Assembly (NCBI GenBank): GCA_035573675.1
Contig: DATMAB010000015.1
Location: 124,001-188,000 of the forward strand
DNA length: 64,000 nucleotides
Source of the DNA: Terriglobales bacterium
GTDB lineage: Bacteria > Acidobacteriota > Terriglobia > Terriglobales > Acidobacteriaceae
Direction of reading: 5' to 3'
Of the stretch, positions 17,354 through 22,822 are shown in pieces. Position 1 is the first letter of the stretch, and the number at the start of each line of letters is the position of its first letter. A model generated the notes under the pieces. It had not been told where the DNA came from, made no database searches, and saw only the letters and a list, made by a program, of their open reading frames with translations. Position numbers and translations under genes: made by a program.

Positions 17354-17407
17354 TGGAGCGGGAGACGGGGATCGAACCCGCGACATCCAGCTTGGGAAGC
17401 TGGCGTT
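17354..17407 (-). pseudogene. tRNA-Gly(CCC), 3' part of a split gene
   Basis: On the minus strand this holds a complete anticodon arm (CCAGC TTCCCAA GCTGG, anticodon CCC), variable loop, T arm, the 3' acceptor strand CTCCCGC (17358-17364), discriminator T and encoded CCA (17354-17356). The sequence 5' of AACGCCAGC does not form a D arm or acceptor strand, so this piece alone cannot be a tRNA. The missing 5' part is at 18970-18999. Confidence 0.9.
17399..17407. repeat. Left attachment core of the tRNA-Gly insertion
   Basis: GCTGGCGTT, repeated in the same direction at 18970-18978. On the tRNA strand it is AACGCCAGC, which spans the end of the D stem, base 26 and most of the 5' side of the anticodon stem. 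Joining the flanks through one copy restores a perfect tRNA-Gly. Confidence 0.8.
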
Positions 17408-17545
17408 GCTTCCGCTCCCTTGCCGCAATGCTATCACTTCAAAGAGATTAGCGCGTTTGTGTAGTAATAATGCGGCTTTCGCCAGCTTCTACGGCTTACA
17501 CACAAAACACAGCGCACACACGTTTAGACGCGTTTGCGCCTTTTT

Positions 17546-17572
17546 TGGACAGTGTGGACAGTGCGTTATACT
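17546..17572 (+). promoter_or_regulatory. Promoter of the element-borne tRNA-Gly
   Basis: TGGACA (17546-17551), 15 bases, TATACT (17567-17572). The tRNA begins 12 bases later, the usual distance for a tRNA leader. Confidence 0.6.
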
Positions 17573-17583
17573 TGCTCTGACGA

Positions 17584-17658
17584 GCGGGTGTGGCGCAATG
17601 GTAGCGCATCGGCTTCCCAAGCCGAGGGTTGCGGGTTCAAATCCCGTCGCCCGCTCCA
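17584..17658 (+). tRNA. tRNA-Gly(CCC), complete, carried by the insertion
   Basis: 75 nt with encoded CCA. Acceptor GCGGGTG pairs with CGCCCGC (one G-T wobble), D stem GCGC/GCGC, anticodon stem TCGGC/GCCGA around TTCCCAA (anticodon CCC), T arm GCGGG TTCAAAT CCCGT. The body differs from the host tRNA-Gly that the insertion breaks, but the anticodon is the same. The antisense strand of its T arm and acceptor carries the last codons and stop of the neighbouring protein gene. Confidence 0.97.
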
Positions 17659-18470
17659 GTACCCTTCCCTTCGCGCGCTAGTTGTTTCTTCCAAGCGTTA
17701 GTGAATTTCCCCTCGACATCTTCTACAAGCGCGTCGAACTTCTTTCCGCATAGCGCGTTGTAACCCTTTAGTGCTTGCACAAAACTCCCCATTGCCAACA
17801 TGAGGGCTTCTCCGGCCCAGTGGTCTGATGGCGCAACATCGAAGTCAACGATTGTCTCGTCAGCAGAGACTTCAAGTTGGCTCGAAAGGGCTTGAACATT
17901 GGCGTGGTGCATGGAAGACGCTTGCTCGTAATAGGAATGCAGGTCAGCCATGCCAATGTCTTCCGCCATGTTGCGTAGCGGCGTTTTTGACCAAGAATCA
18001 CGAATCTTGCCTTTTTCCGTTTGATAATTCGGCTTCACTCGCGCGAAGTTGTCCTCAATCTCCTTCACCTTCTTCGGGTCCAGCTTCTTTAGTTCTTCAG
18101 GGGCGTGTTCAGTCATCCAGTCAACGGATCGCTTCGCCAACACCCAGTGGAACTCGTAATAGGTGTCGAACACCTCTGGATGTTTTTGGATATATCCGAC
18201 GATAACCGCGCCTTCGTACATGCTACGAGCGACACGCAATGCGTCGCCACCGTAACCATTGGCGACAAGAACTACGACGGCGCCAAAGGAATTAGCGACC
18301 ATCTTTGTTAGCAACCGGAGAACCCATTGCTTCTTGTCAGCCGCTGCCTCCGCGAGGATTGCATTGAGGGCCTTTTCGCACTCTGCTGCTGCCGCGAAAC
18401 AATCGGGAAATTTCTCTGCCGTGGGCTTCCAGTATTCTGGAAAACCAGGAATGAATTCTAATCTCGCCAG
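17637..18470 (-). CDS. Unknown protein on the insertion (DUF5677-like)
   Basis: The coding frame is open from after a TGA at 18471-18473 to the stop at 17637-17639, about 277 codons, and reads as protein throughout (e.g. KFPDCFAAAAECEKAL, ANGYGGDALRVARSMYEGAV, SMHHANVQALSSQLEVSAD). It loosely resembles DUF5677 proteins. There is no ATG, GTG or TTG before TTG 18314, yet 50 coding-like residues precede that codon. An ATG at 18474 sits one base out of frame, so CTG 18470 or a frameshift is likely. The last eight codons are antisense to the tRNA-Gly. It directly follows the XRE gene, probably on one transcript. Confidence 0.6.
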   Translation of the reverse strand: MARLEFIPGFPEYWKPTAEKFPDCFAAAAECEKALNAILAEAAADKKQWVLRLLTKMVANSFGAVVVLVANGYGGDALRVARSMYEGAVIVGYIQKHPEVFDTYYEFHWVLAKRSVDWMTEHAPEELKKLDPKKVKEIEDNFARVKPNYQTEKGKIRDSWSKTPLRNMAEDIGMADLHSYYEQASSMHHANVQALSSQLEVSADETIVDFDVAPSDHWAGEALMLAMGSFVQALKGYNALCGKKFDALVEDVEGKFTNAWKKQLAREGKGTGAGDGI

Positions 18471-18476
18471 TCATGG

Positions 18477-18698
18477 TCACTCAATAAAGAACGTCACCGG
18501 TCTGCCGTACAGGTTCGCAAACGCCGATAGTTCGATAGCGTCCACCCGCCGCTCGCCTGACTCGCATTTTGAAACATAGGATTGCGGCTTTCGCAAGGCG
18601 CGTGCCACTGCCGCCTGTGTCAAGCCAGCTTGCTGACGGGCGGTCTTCAGTCGCCGAAGCAGCAAGCTGTAGCGGCGAGTTTCGCTCTGGTTCTTCAA
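18477..18698 (-). CDS. XRE-family transcriptional regulator on the insertion
   Basis: 73 aa, almost entirely one Cro/C1-type helix-turn-helix: LRRLKTARQQAGLTQAAVAR, then KPQSYVSKCESGERRVDAIE. Such small regulators usually control the genes of the mobile element that carries them. It starts with TTG 18698 and is followed on the same strand by the unknown protein. It diverges from the excisionase-like gene across 46 bp that hold an inverted repeat. Confidence 0.85.
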   Translation of the reverse strand: MKNQSETRRYSLLLRRLKTARQQAGLTQAAVARALRKPQSYVSKCESGERRVDAIELSAFANLYGRPVTFFIE

Positions 18699-18728
18699 GC
18701 TAACTCACCGTACCAACCTGTGCTACAG

Positions 18729-18745
18729 TATCCCAAACTAGGATA
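18729..18745. promoter_or_regulatory. Inverted repeat between the XRE and excisionase-like genes
   Basis: TATCC (18729-18733), seven bases, GGATA (18741-18745). It lies in the 46-bp divergent gap and touches the ATG of the excisionase-like gene. It is a plausible operator for the XRE protein, by position only. Confidence 0.4.
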
Positions 18746-18966
18746 TGCCAGTGGGACTAATAGAGCAGTTGGAAGCCCGCGAGCGGGCGATGACAGTGGG
18801 CGAAGTAGCCGCCCTGCTCCGTCTCAGCGGCAGCGCGGTTTACCCTCTTGCCGCGACAAACCGCATCCCCTCTTTCAAGATTGGCGCGGCGGTCAGATTT
18901 GATCCTGGGGACGTCGCAAACTGGCTTAAGTCAAAAATGGGCAAGAAACCCAGCTTTTCACCTTAG
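18745..18966 (+). CDS. Excisionase-type helix-turn-helix protein
   Basis: 73 aa of the MerR-like HTH_17 fold: MTVGEVAALLRLSGSAVYPL, then NRIPSFKIGAAVRFDPGDV and NWLKSK. This is the typical 'excisionase family' pattern, in which the second helix and the wing bind the att site. Its stop lies three bases before the right attachment core. GTG 18751 has AGGA seven bases before it and may be the true start. A plain DNA-binding regulator is the other reading. Confidence 0.8.
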   Translation: MPVGLIEQLEARERAMTVGEVAALLRLSGSAVYPLAATNRIPSFKIGAAVRFDPGDVANWLKSKMGKKPSFSP

Positions 18967-18969
18967 CTT

Positions 18970-18999
18970 GCTGGCGTTCTACCGCTGAACTACTCCCGC
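18970..18999 (-). pseudogene. tRNA-Gly, 5' part of the split gene
   Basis: On the minus strand: acceptor GCGGGAG (18993-18999), TA, D arm GTTC AGCGGTA GAAC, then GCCAGC of the anticodon stem, after which the sequence departs from any tRNA. GCGGGAG is fully complementary to the CTCCCGC of the 3' part at 17358-17364. Its inner end is the right copy of the core GCTGGCGTT (18970-18978). Confidence 0.9.
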
Positions 19000-19083
19000 T
19001 CGCCCAGCCAGCATAGCATCGGCGCAAGAGAAGGCACAACGCAGTGCTCTGCGCGCCGTTATAATCGTCCGTCCACTTTTCCC

Positions 19084-20670
19084 GTGAGAGGGTCGGGGTT
19101 GGCCTATAACGATCTGCGTGAATGGATGGCAGCGTTGGAGCGCGCGGGAGATCTGAAGCGCGTGCGCGCCGAAGTCGATCCCATCCTGGAGATCACCGAG
19201 ATCACCGACCGCGTGTCGAAGTCCGGCTACGGCGGCCGGGCGGGGAAGGCGGGCGGGCCGGCGCTGCTGTTCGAGAACGTCAAGGGACATCCGGGCGCGC
19301 GGGTGCTCATCAATCAGTTCGGGTCGGCGCGGCGCATGAACCTGGCGCTGGGCGTGGAGTCGCTCGACGAGATCGCGGCGCGCCTGCACGCGTTCCTCGA
19401 CGTCAAGTCGCCGCAAGGCCTGCTCGACAAAGTGAAGATGCTGCCCATGCTGGCGGAAATGGGCAAGTTCTTCCCCAAAACAATCTCCAGCGGACCATGC
19501 AAGGAAGTGGTGAAGAAAAGCGGCTTCTCGCTGCTGGAGTTTCCCGTGCTCAAATGCTGGCCCAAGGACGCCGGACGCTTCATCACGCTGCCCTGCGTCG
19601 TGACGCGCGATCCGAAAACAGGGAAGCGCAACGTGGGCTGCTACCGCATGCAGGTCTACGACGAGCGCACCGCCGGCATGCACTGGCAGCGGCAAAAGAT
19701 CGGGGCCGAGCACTACCGGGAAATGCTGCGCGCGGCGGCCGCGGCCGGCGAAGCGGGCAAGGCCGCAGCTGCGGTGGACATCATGGCGCGCTCAGGCGGC
19801 GGCTCCGTCCCGCTGGCCGGCGCCCCGGCGGGGAAGATGGAAGTGGCGGTGGCCATCGGCACCGATCCGGCGCTCACGTTTTCTGCTATTGTCCCGGCGC
19901 CGCCGGACGTCGAGGAATATCTCATCGCCGGGTTCCTGCGGCAGGCGCCGGTGGAGCTGGTGAAGTGCGAGACCGTGGACCTGGAGGTTCCGGCCACGGC
20001 GGAGATCGTGCTCGAAGGCTACGTCCAGCTCGACGAACTGCGCACCGAAGGCCCCTTCGGCGACCACACGGGTTTTTACTCGCTGGAAGATGAATATCCT
20101 GTGTTTCACATTACCTGCATCACGCACCGCAAGGACCCGATTTACGCCACCACCATCGTGGGCAAACCGCCGATGGAAGACGCCTGGATGGGAAAGGCGG
20201 TGGAGCGCATCTTCCTGCCGCTGATGAAGCTGACCATCCCCGAGCTGGTGGACATCAACCTGCCGGTGGAAGGCATCTTCCACAACCTGATGCTCGTGTC
20301 CATCCGCAAGTCGTACCCGGGGCAGGCGCGCAAGGTGATGAACGCCATCTGGTCGCTGGGCCAGGCGATGTTCACCAAGGTCATCGTGGTGGTGGACGAA
20401 GACGTGAACGTGCAGGACCCGGGCGAGGTGGTGCTGAAGGCGCTGAACCATATCGACCCGGAGCGCGACATCCAGTTCACCCTCGGACCGGTAGATTCGC
20501 TGGACCACGCTTCGCGCCTGCCCAACTACGGCTCCAAGATGGGCATCGACGCCACGCGCAAGTGGCCCACCGAAGGCTTCACGCGGCCCTGGCCGGACGA
20601 GATCGTGATGGATGAGAAGACCAAGCGGCGGGTGGATGAGATGTGGAAAAGCCTGGGGTTAGATTTGTGA
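19084..20670 (+). CDS. UbiD-family decarboxylase
   Basis: 528 aa. Prenyl-FMN-dependent decarboxylase of the UbiD family. Visible marks are LLFENVKGHPGARVLINQFG, the central CVVTRDPKTGKRNVGCYRMQ with its Asn and Arg for cofactor and metal, and the catalytic Glu region RTEGPFGDHTGFYS. In ubiquinone makers UbiD removes the carboxylate of 4-hydroxy-3-polyprenylbenzoate; in menaquinone (futalosine) makers a relative does the last decarboxylation. The window does not say which applies; no ubiX is nearby. GTG 19084 or TTG 19099 may be the start; TATAAT lies at 19060-19065. Confidence 0.92.
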   Translation: MRGSGLAYNDLREWMAALERAGDLKRVRAEVDPILEITEITDRVSKSGYGGRAGKAGGPALLFENVKGHPGARVLINQFGSARRMNLALGVESLDEIAARLHAFLDVKSPQGLLDKVKMLPMLAEMGKFFPKTISSGPCKEVVKKSGFSLLEFPVLKCWPKDAGRFITLPCVVTRDPKTGKRNVGCYRMQVYDERTAGMHWQRQKIGAEHYREMLRAAAAAGEAGKAAAAVDIMARSGGGSVPLAGAPAGKMEVAVAIGTDPALTFSAIVPAPPDVEEYLIAGFLRQAPVELVKCETVDLEVPATAEIVLEGYVQLDELRTEGPFGDHTGFYSLEDEYPVFHITCITHRKDPIYATTIVGKPPMEDAWMGKAVERIFLPLMKLTIPELVDINLPVEGIFHNLMLVSIRKSYPGQARKVMNAIWSLGQAMFTKVIVVVDEDVNVQDPGEVVLKALNHIDPERDIQFTLGPVDSLDHASRLPNYGSKMGIDATRKWPTEGFTRPWPDEIVMDEKTKRRVDEMWKSLGLDL

Positions 20671-20766
20671 ACTACGAACTATGAACTGGGAACTGAAAAG
20701 CTTTGAGCTGAGAACTGAGAACTGGGGTCTGCGAACTGAGAACTGACAACTGAGAACTGAGAACTG
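20669..20766. repeat. Heptamer tandem array (GAACTGA type), 14 units
   Basis: Fourteen units of exactly seven bases, mostly AGAACTG or GAACTAx, beginning inside the stop codon of the UbiD-type gene and ending five bases before the ribosome site of the next small gene. Unit sequence varies but the 7-nt period never slips. Confidence 0.9.
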
Positions 20767-20781
20767 AAAGACGGAGGCATT

Positions 20782-20931
20782 ATGGGCAAACATCTGGGAA
20801 TCGGGTTGGTGATGGGGTTGATCGTGGGCGTGGCGGCGGGCCAGTCCATGGGCAACATGAAGTTCGGGCTGGTGGTCGGCGTCGTGGCCGGCCTCATCAT
20901 GGGCGTGGTCATGGGGATGAGAAAGAAGTAA
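20782..20931 (+). CDS. Small glycine-zipper membrane protein
   Basis: 49 aa: MGKHLGIGLVMGLIVGVAAG, a short hinge (QSMGNMKFG), a second hydrophobic segment (LVVGVVAGLIMGVVMGM) and a basic end RKK. Two membrane helices with Gly at regular spacing suggest tight helix packing. CGGAGG lies five bases before ATG 20782 and codon use is like the neighbours, so it is probably real. Function unknown. It is not in an obvious operon, though it could be read together with the UbiD-type gene. Confidence 0.65.
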   Translation: MGKHLGIGLVMGLIVGVAAGQSMGNMKFGLVVGVVAGLIMGVVMGMRKK

Positions 20932-21226
20932 GAAGTTCGAAGCGTCGAAATGTGAGGCGTGGAAGCAGAGAGGCAGGCGGGTTGGCTCATCCTTTCGGTC
21001 GTGATTCTCTCTGCGGTTGCCCCACCCTTGTCCCTCCCGGGTTTGGAGGGACAGGGCGCGCGATTCCTTCGCGCAGCGAAGGTGGCATGAGACAAAGCCT
21101 CGTTCCACCTTCGGAACGGATTGAGGCCGAGTCGCAGCTCTTGCGTAGGATTATGCTCCTGCTGCCCTGAGCCCAAGACGGAAGCGCTATTAGGGCGAGG
21201 ACATCTCCACTTCCTCAATCTGTTCG

Positions 21227-21276
21227 TAGAGACGCAGCTTGCTGCGTCTCTGAGACGTTGCAAGCAACGTCTCTAC
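21227..21276. repeat. Paired-hairpin element A, copy 1
   Basis: TA, then GAGACGCAGC/GCTGCGTCTC (10-bp stem, 2-base loop), one base, then GAGACGTTGC/GCAACGTCTC (10-bp stem, 2-base loop), then TA. A second copy with the same geometry is at 33903-33953. Confidence 0.85.
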
Positions 21277-21421
21277 GCAGTTGTGTTTGGCTCTTCTCGA
21301 CGGGTCGATCCGCGCTTCCCGCGCAGCTACGCCCTGCGAGGGCGCGCGATTCCTTTGCGCCAACGAATGGTGGGATGAAACAAGATCCTCGTTCCACGTT
21401 GGTAGCAGCTCGCTTTTTTTC

Positions 21422-21449
21422 TTGACAACCCTCACAGGTGTGATATAGC
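21422..21449 (+). promoter_or_regulatory. Near-consensus promoter with no annotated gene behind it
   Basis: TTGACA (21422-21427), 16 bases, TATAGC (21444-21449). The expected start is near 21456. A perfect palindrome follows at 21460-21480. The next gene, nuoI, begins about 195 bases later and has its own -10 box. Confidence 0.6.
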
Positions 21450-21459
21450 ATGTACGTTA

Positions 21460-21480
21460 GACTTATCACAATGATAAGTC
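21460..21480. promoter_or_regulatory. Perfect palindrome at the start of the predicted transcript
   Basis: GACTTATCA (21460-21468), CAA, TGATAAGTC (21472-21480): a 9-bp stem with a 3-base loop. It may be an operator for the promoter just upstream or a 5' hairpin of a small RNA. Confidence 0.5.
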
Positions 21481-21651
21481 ATCTGTTTTGAATATTTTGG
21501 CTCTAAGCTCTTTGACATCAATATTTTGCCTGACCCCAATCGGCTAAGTCCTTCTCATGGAGGATTTTGCAGAAAATAGGGGGTGGGGGGTACCCCGTGG
21601 CGGGCGGCGCCTCGACAGGGGATTGCGAGGCCGGCGGTTATACTGACAGGC

Positions 21652-22131
21652 ATGGCGGTGATCAAGGACATCGCGGGGATCGCCAAGGGCATGTCGGTCA
21701 CCCTCAAGGAGATGTTCCAGCCCACGGTGGTGGAGAACTACCCCGACGGCCCCGGGCCGCTGAAGGGAGCGGTGTTCCAGGAACGCTACCGTGGCGTCCA
21801 CGTGCTGCAGCGGGATGAGAACGGCCTGGAGAAGTGCGTGGCCTGTTTCCTGTGCGCGGCGGCGTGTCCTTCGAACTGCATCTACATCGAGGCGGCGGAG
21901 AACACCGCCGAGCGCCGCATTTCCGGCGCCGAGCGCTACGCCGCGGTGTACAACATTGACTACAACCGCTGCATCTTTTGCGGCTACTGCGTGGAGGCGT
22001 GCCCGACGGACGCCATCACCCACGGCCATGGGTTCGAGATCGCGAGCTTCGACGCTTCCACTCTGGTCTATCGCAAGGAGCAGCTGCTGGCGCCCATGCC
22101 GGCGCTGGCGGAGAAGGCCGAGTCTTCGTAA
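21652..22131 (+). CDS. nuoI: NADH-quinone oxidoreductase subunit I-like ferredoxin protein
   Basis: 159 aa. N-terminal amphipathic part typical of NuoI (KGMSVTLKEMFQPTVVENYP), FQERYRGVHVLQRDENGLEK, then two [4Fe-4S] sites CVACFLCAAACP and CIFCGYCVEACP. In complex I it carries electrons by clusters N6a and N6b along the peripheral arm. No other nuo gene is in the window, so this is an isolated copy. A TATACT box at 21639-21644 ends seven bases before the ATG. Confidence 0.9.
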   Translation: MAVIKDIAGIAKGMSVTLKEMFQPTVVENYPDGPGPLKGAVFQERYRGVHVLQRDENGLEKCVACFLCAAACPSNCIYIEAAENTAERRISGAERYAAVYNIDYNRCIFCGYCVEACPTDAITHGHGFEIASFDASTLVYRKEQLLAPMPALAEKAESS

Positions 22132-22211
22132 CCGCAGTTCACGCCTTATTCTGCGCCGTTCGCCGCCCGTCGGCTTGCCCGCGCTTGGGGCCGGGTGTTA
22201 ACTTCTTGGAC

Positions 22212-22300
22212 AGCATCAGGGAGCGACCCGCGCAGGCGGGTCCGGCAACCTGGCCGCGAGACTGCCAAGGTGCCCTGAGCGCAGCAGGCGCTCGATGTGC
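22212..22300 (+). ncRNA. SAM riboswitch aptamer (SAM-I/IV clan)
   Basis: P1 TCAGGG (22216-22221) with CCCTGA (22273-22278); P2 GACCCGC/GCGGGTC (22225-22242, GCAG loop); the clan signature CCGGCAACC (22242-22250); P3 ACCTGGC with GCCAAGGT; the second signature GGTGCC (22269-22274); then a GAGCGC/GCGCTC hairpin (22277-22292). The two signatures and the three-way fold are as in SAM-I/SAM-IV riboswitches, which bind S-adenosylmethionine. The methionine synthase gene downstream fits. The exact Rfam class cannot be settled by eye. Confidence 0.8.
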
Positions 22301-22333
22301 GGAGAGAACTCCGAAAGAAAAGTCTCGAGAGTG

Positions 22334-22363
22334 GCCGCCCTGATGTGTGGGCGGCATTTTATT
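22334..22363 (+). terminator. Terminator of the riboswitch leader
   Basis: GCCGCCC (22334-22340), 8-base loop, GGGCGGC (22349-22355), then ATTTTATTT. It lies 35 bases after the aptamer, as expected of a SAM-controlled transcription switch. Confidence 0.85.
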
Positions 22364-22366
22364 TGC

Positions 22367-22415
22367 GAACTATGAACTACGAACTGTGAACTATGAACTG
22401 TGAACTATGAACGAA
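22367..22415. repeat. Heptamer array (GAACTAT type) left of the four-helix-bundle gene
   Basis: Seven 7-base units GAACTAT/GAACTAC/GAACTGT. The start ATG of the next gene (22407) lies inside the sixth unit. An array of the same units in inverse orientation is at 22788-22815, on the other side of that gene. Confidence 0.9.
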
Positions 22416-22758
22416 AAATGAAGCGTTGAGGCAGCGCACCAAAGCCTTTGCGTTGCGAATCATCAGGCTGGTGCGCAGCCTGCCGAAGACGGATGAAGCG
22501 CGCGTGATCGGGCGACAGTTGCTGCGTTCCGGCACTTCGATCGGGGCGAACCATCGGTCGGCGGGACGCGGGCGCTCCCGGGCAGAGTTCGTGGCCAAGC
22601 TGGGCGTCGTGCTCGAAGAGGCGGATGAGACGGTGTACTGGCTGGAGCTGCTGGCGGAGAGCGGTATCGTGCCAGCCAAGCGAATGGAGGACATTACGCA
22701 GGAGGCCAACGAGTTGGTGCGAATCTTCTCCGCTTCCCGGCGAACGCTGCGGCAGTAA
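22407..22758 (+). CDS. Four-helix-bundle (S23/IVS-type) protein, apparent frameshift at start
   Basis: About 116 aa of the four-helix-bundle family first seen in intervening sequences of 23S rRNA genes: RTKAFALRIIRLVRSLPKTD, GRQLLRSGTSIGANHRSAGR, AEFVAKLGVVLEEADETVYW. The body is read from TTG 22426. From ATG 22407 the frame stops after four codons, but removing one A from the run 22414-22418 gives MNENEALRQRTKAFALR, the usual family start. So either a sequencing slip, a slippery start, or recent inactivation. Role unknown. The gene lies between a SAM riboswitch and metH and is bracketed by inverted heptamer arrays. Confidence 0.75.
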
Positions 22759-22787
22759 GGTGCCTGTGGGCGCGCATTGTTTGTAAG

Positions 22788-22815
22788 TTCACAGTTCATA
22801 GTTCGCAGTTCATAG
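22788..22815. repeat. Heptamer array right of the four-helix-bundle gene
   Basis: Four 7-base units TTCACAG, TTCATAG, TTCGCAG, TTCATAG, the reverse complement of the left array's units. The phase continues as ATGACTG, ATGGCTG, so the metH start codon (22823) begins a heptamer. Confidence 0.85.
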
Positions 22816-22822
22816 ATGACTG

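Larger units (their letters stand above)
17408..18978. mobile_element. 1.57-kb insertion splitting tRNA-Gly(CCC), without integrase
   Basis: The segment lies between two direct copies of GCTGGCGTT and separates the two parts of one tRNA gene. It is visibly less GC-rich than the flanks. Contents: about 175 bp of non-coding DNA, a complete tRNA-Gly(CCC), an unknown protein, an XRE regulator and an excisionase-like HTH protein whose stop codon lies three bases before the right core. Such a layout is that of a site-specific integrative element. No integrase is present, so it would need one in trans or is a decayed remnant. Confidence 0.8.
20932..21638. other. 700-bp gap without protein genes, repeat-rich
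   Basis: No credible gene. It holds: two diverged copies of a sequence containing GCGCGCGATTCCTT (about 21056-21120 and 21341-21403); a paired-hairpin element (21227-21276); and, from 21410, an AT-rich stretch with a near-consensus promoter and a perfect palindrome. It looks like an insertion-prone site. Confidence 0.7.

Noticed and set aside
17283-17681. Open frame of 132 codons on the plus strand
   Set aside because: It runs through the split tRNA half and the complete tRNA-Gly; the protein-like look is the known by-product of tRNA sequence.
17354-18999. Group I or other self-splicing intron inside the tRNA-Gly gene
   Set aside because: Known tRNA introns of bacteria interrupt the anticodon loop and leave no duplicated exon sequence. 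Here the break is at the D-stem/anticodon-stem border with a 9-bp duplication, and the insert encodes DNA-binding proteins and another tRNA.
20669-20766. CRISPR array
   Set aside because: Units are seven bases with no spacers, and no cas gene is present.
21541-21644. Small open frame after ATG 21557
   Set aside because: 29 codons of Arg/Gly-rich sequence with no ribosome site; it ends in the -10 box of nuoI.
22212-22363. Cobalamin or SAH riboswitch before metH
   Set aside because: No B12-box-like sequence and no SAH-type core. The CCGGCAACC and GGTGCC signatures with P1-P3 fit the SAM-I/IV clan better.
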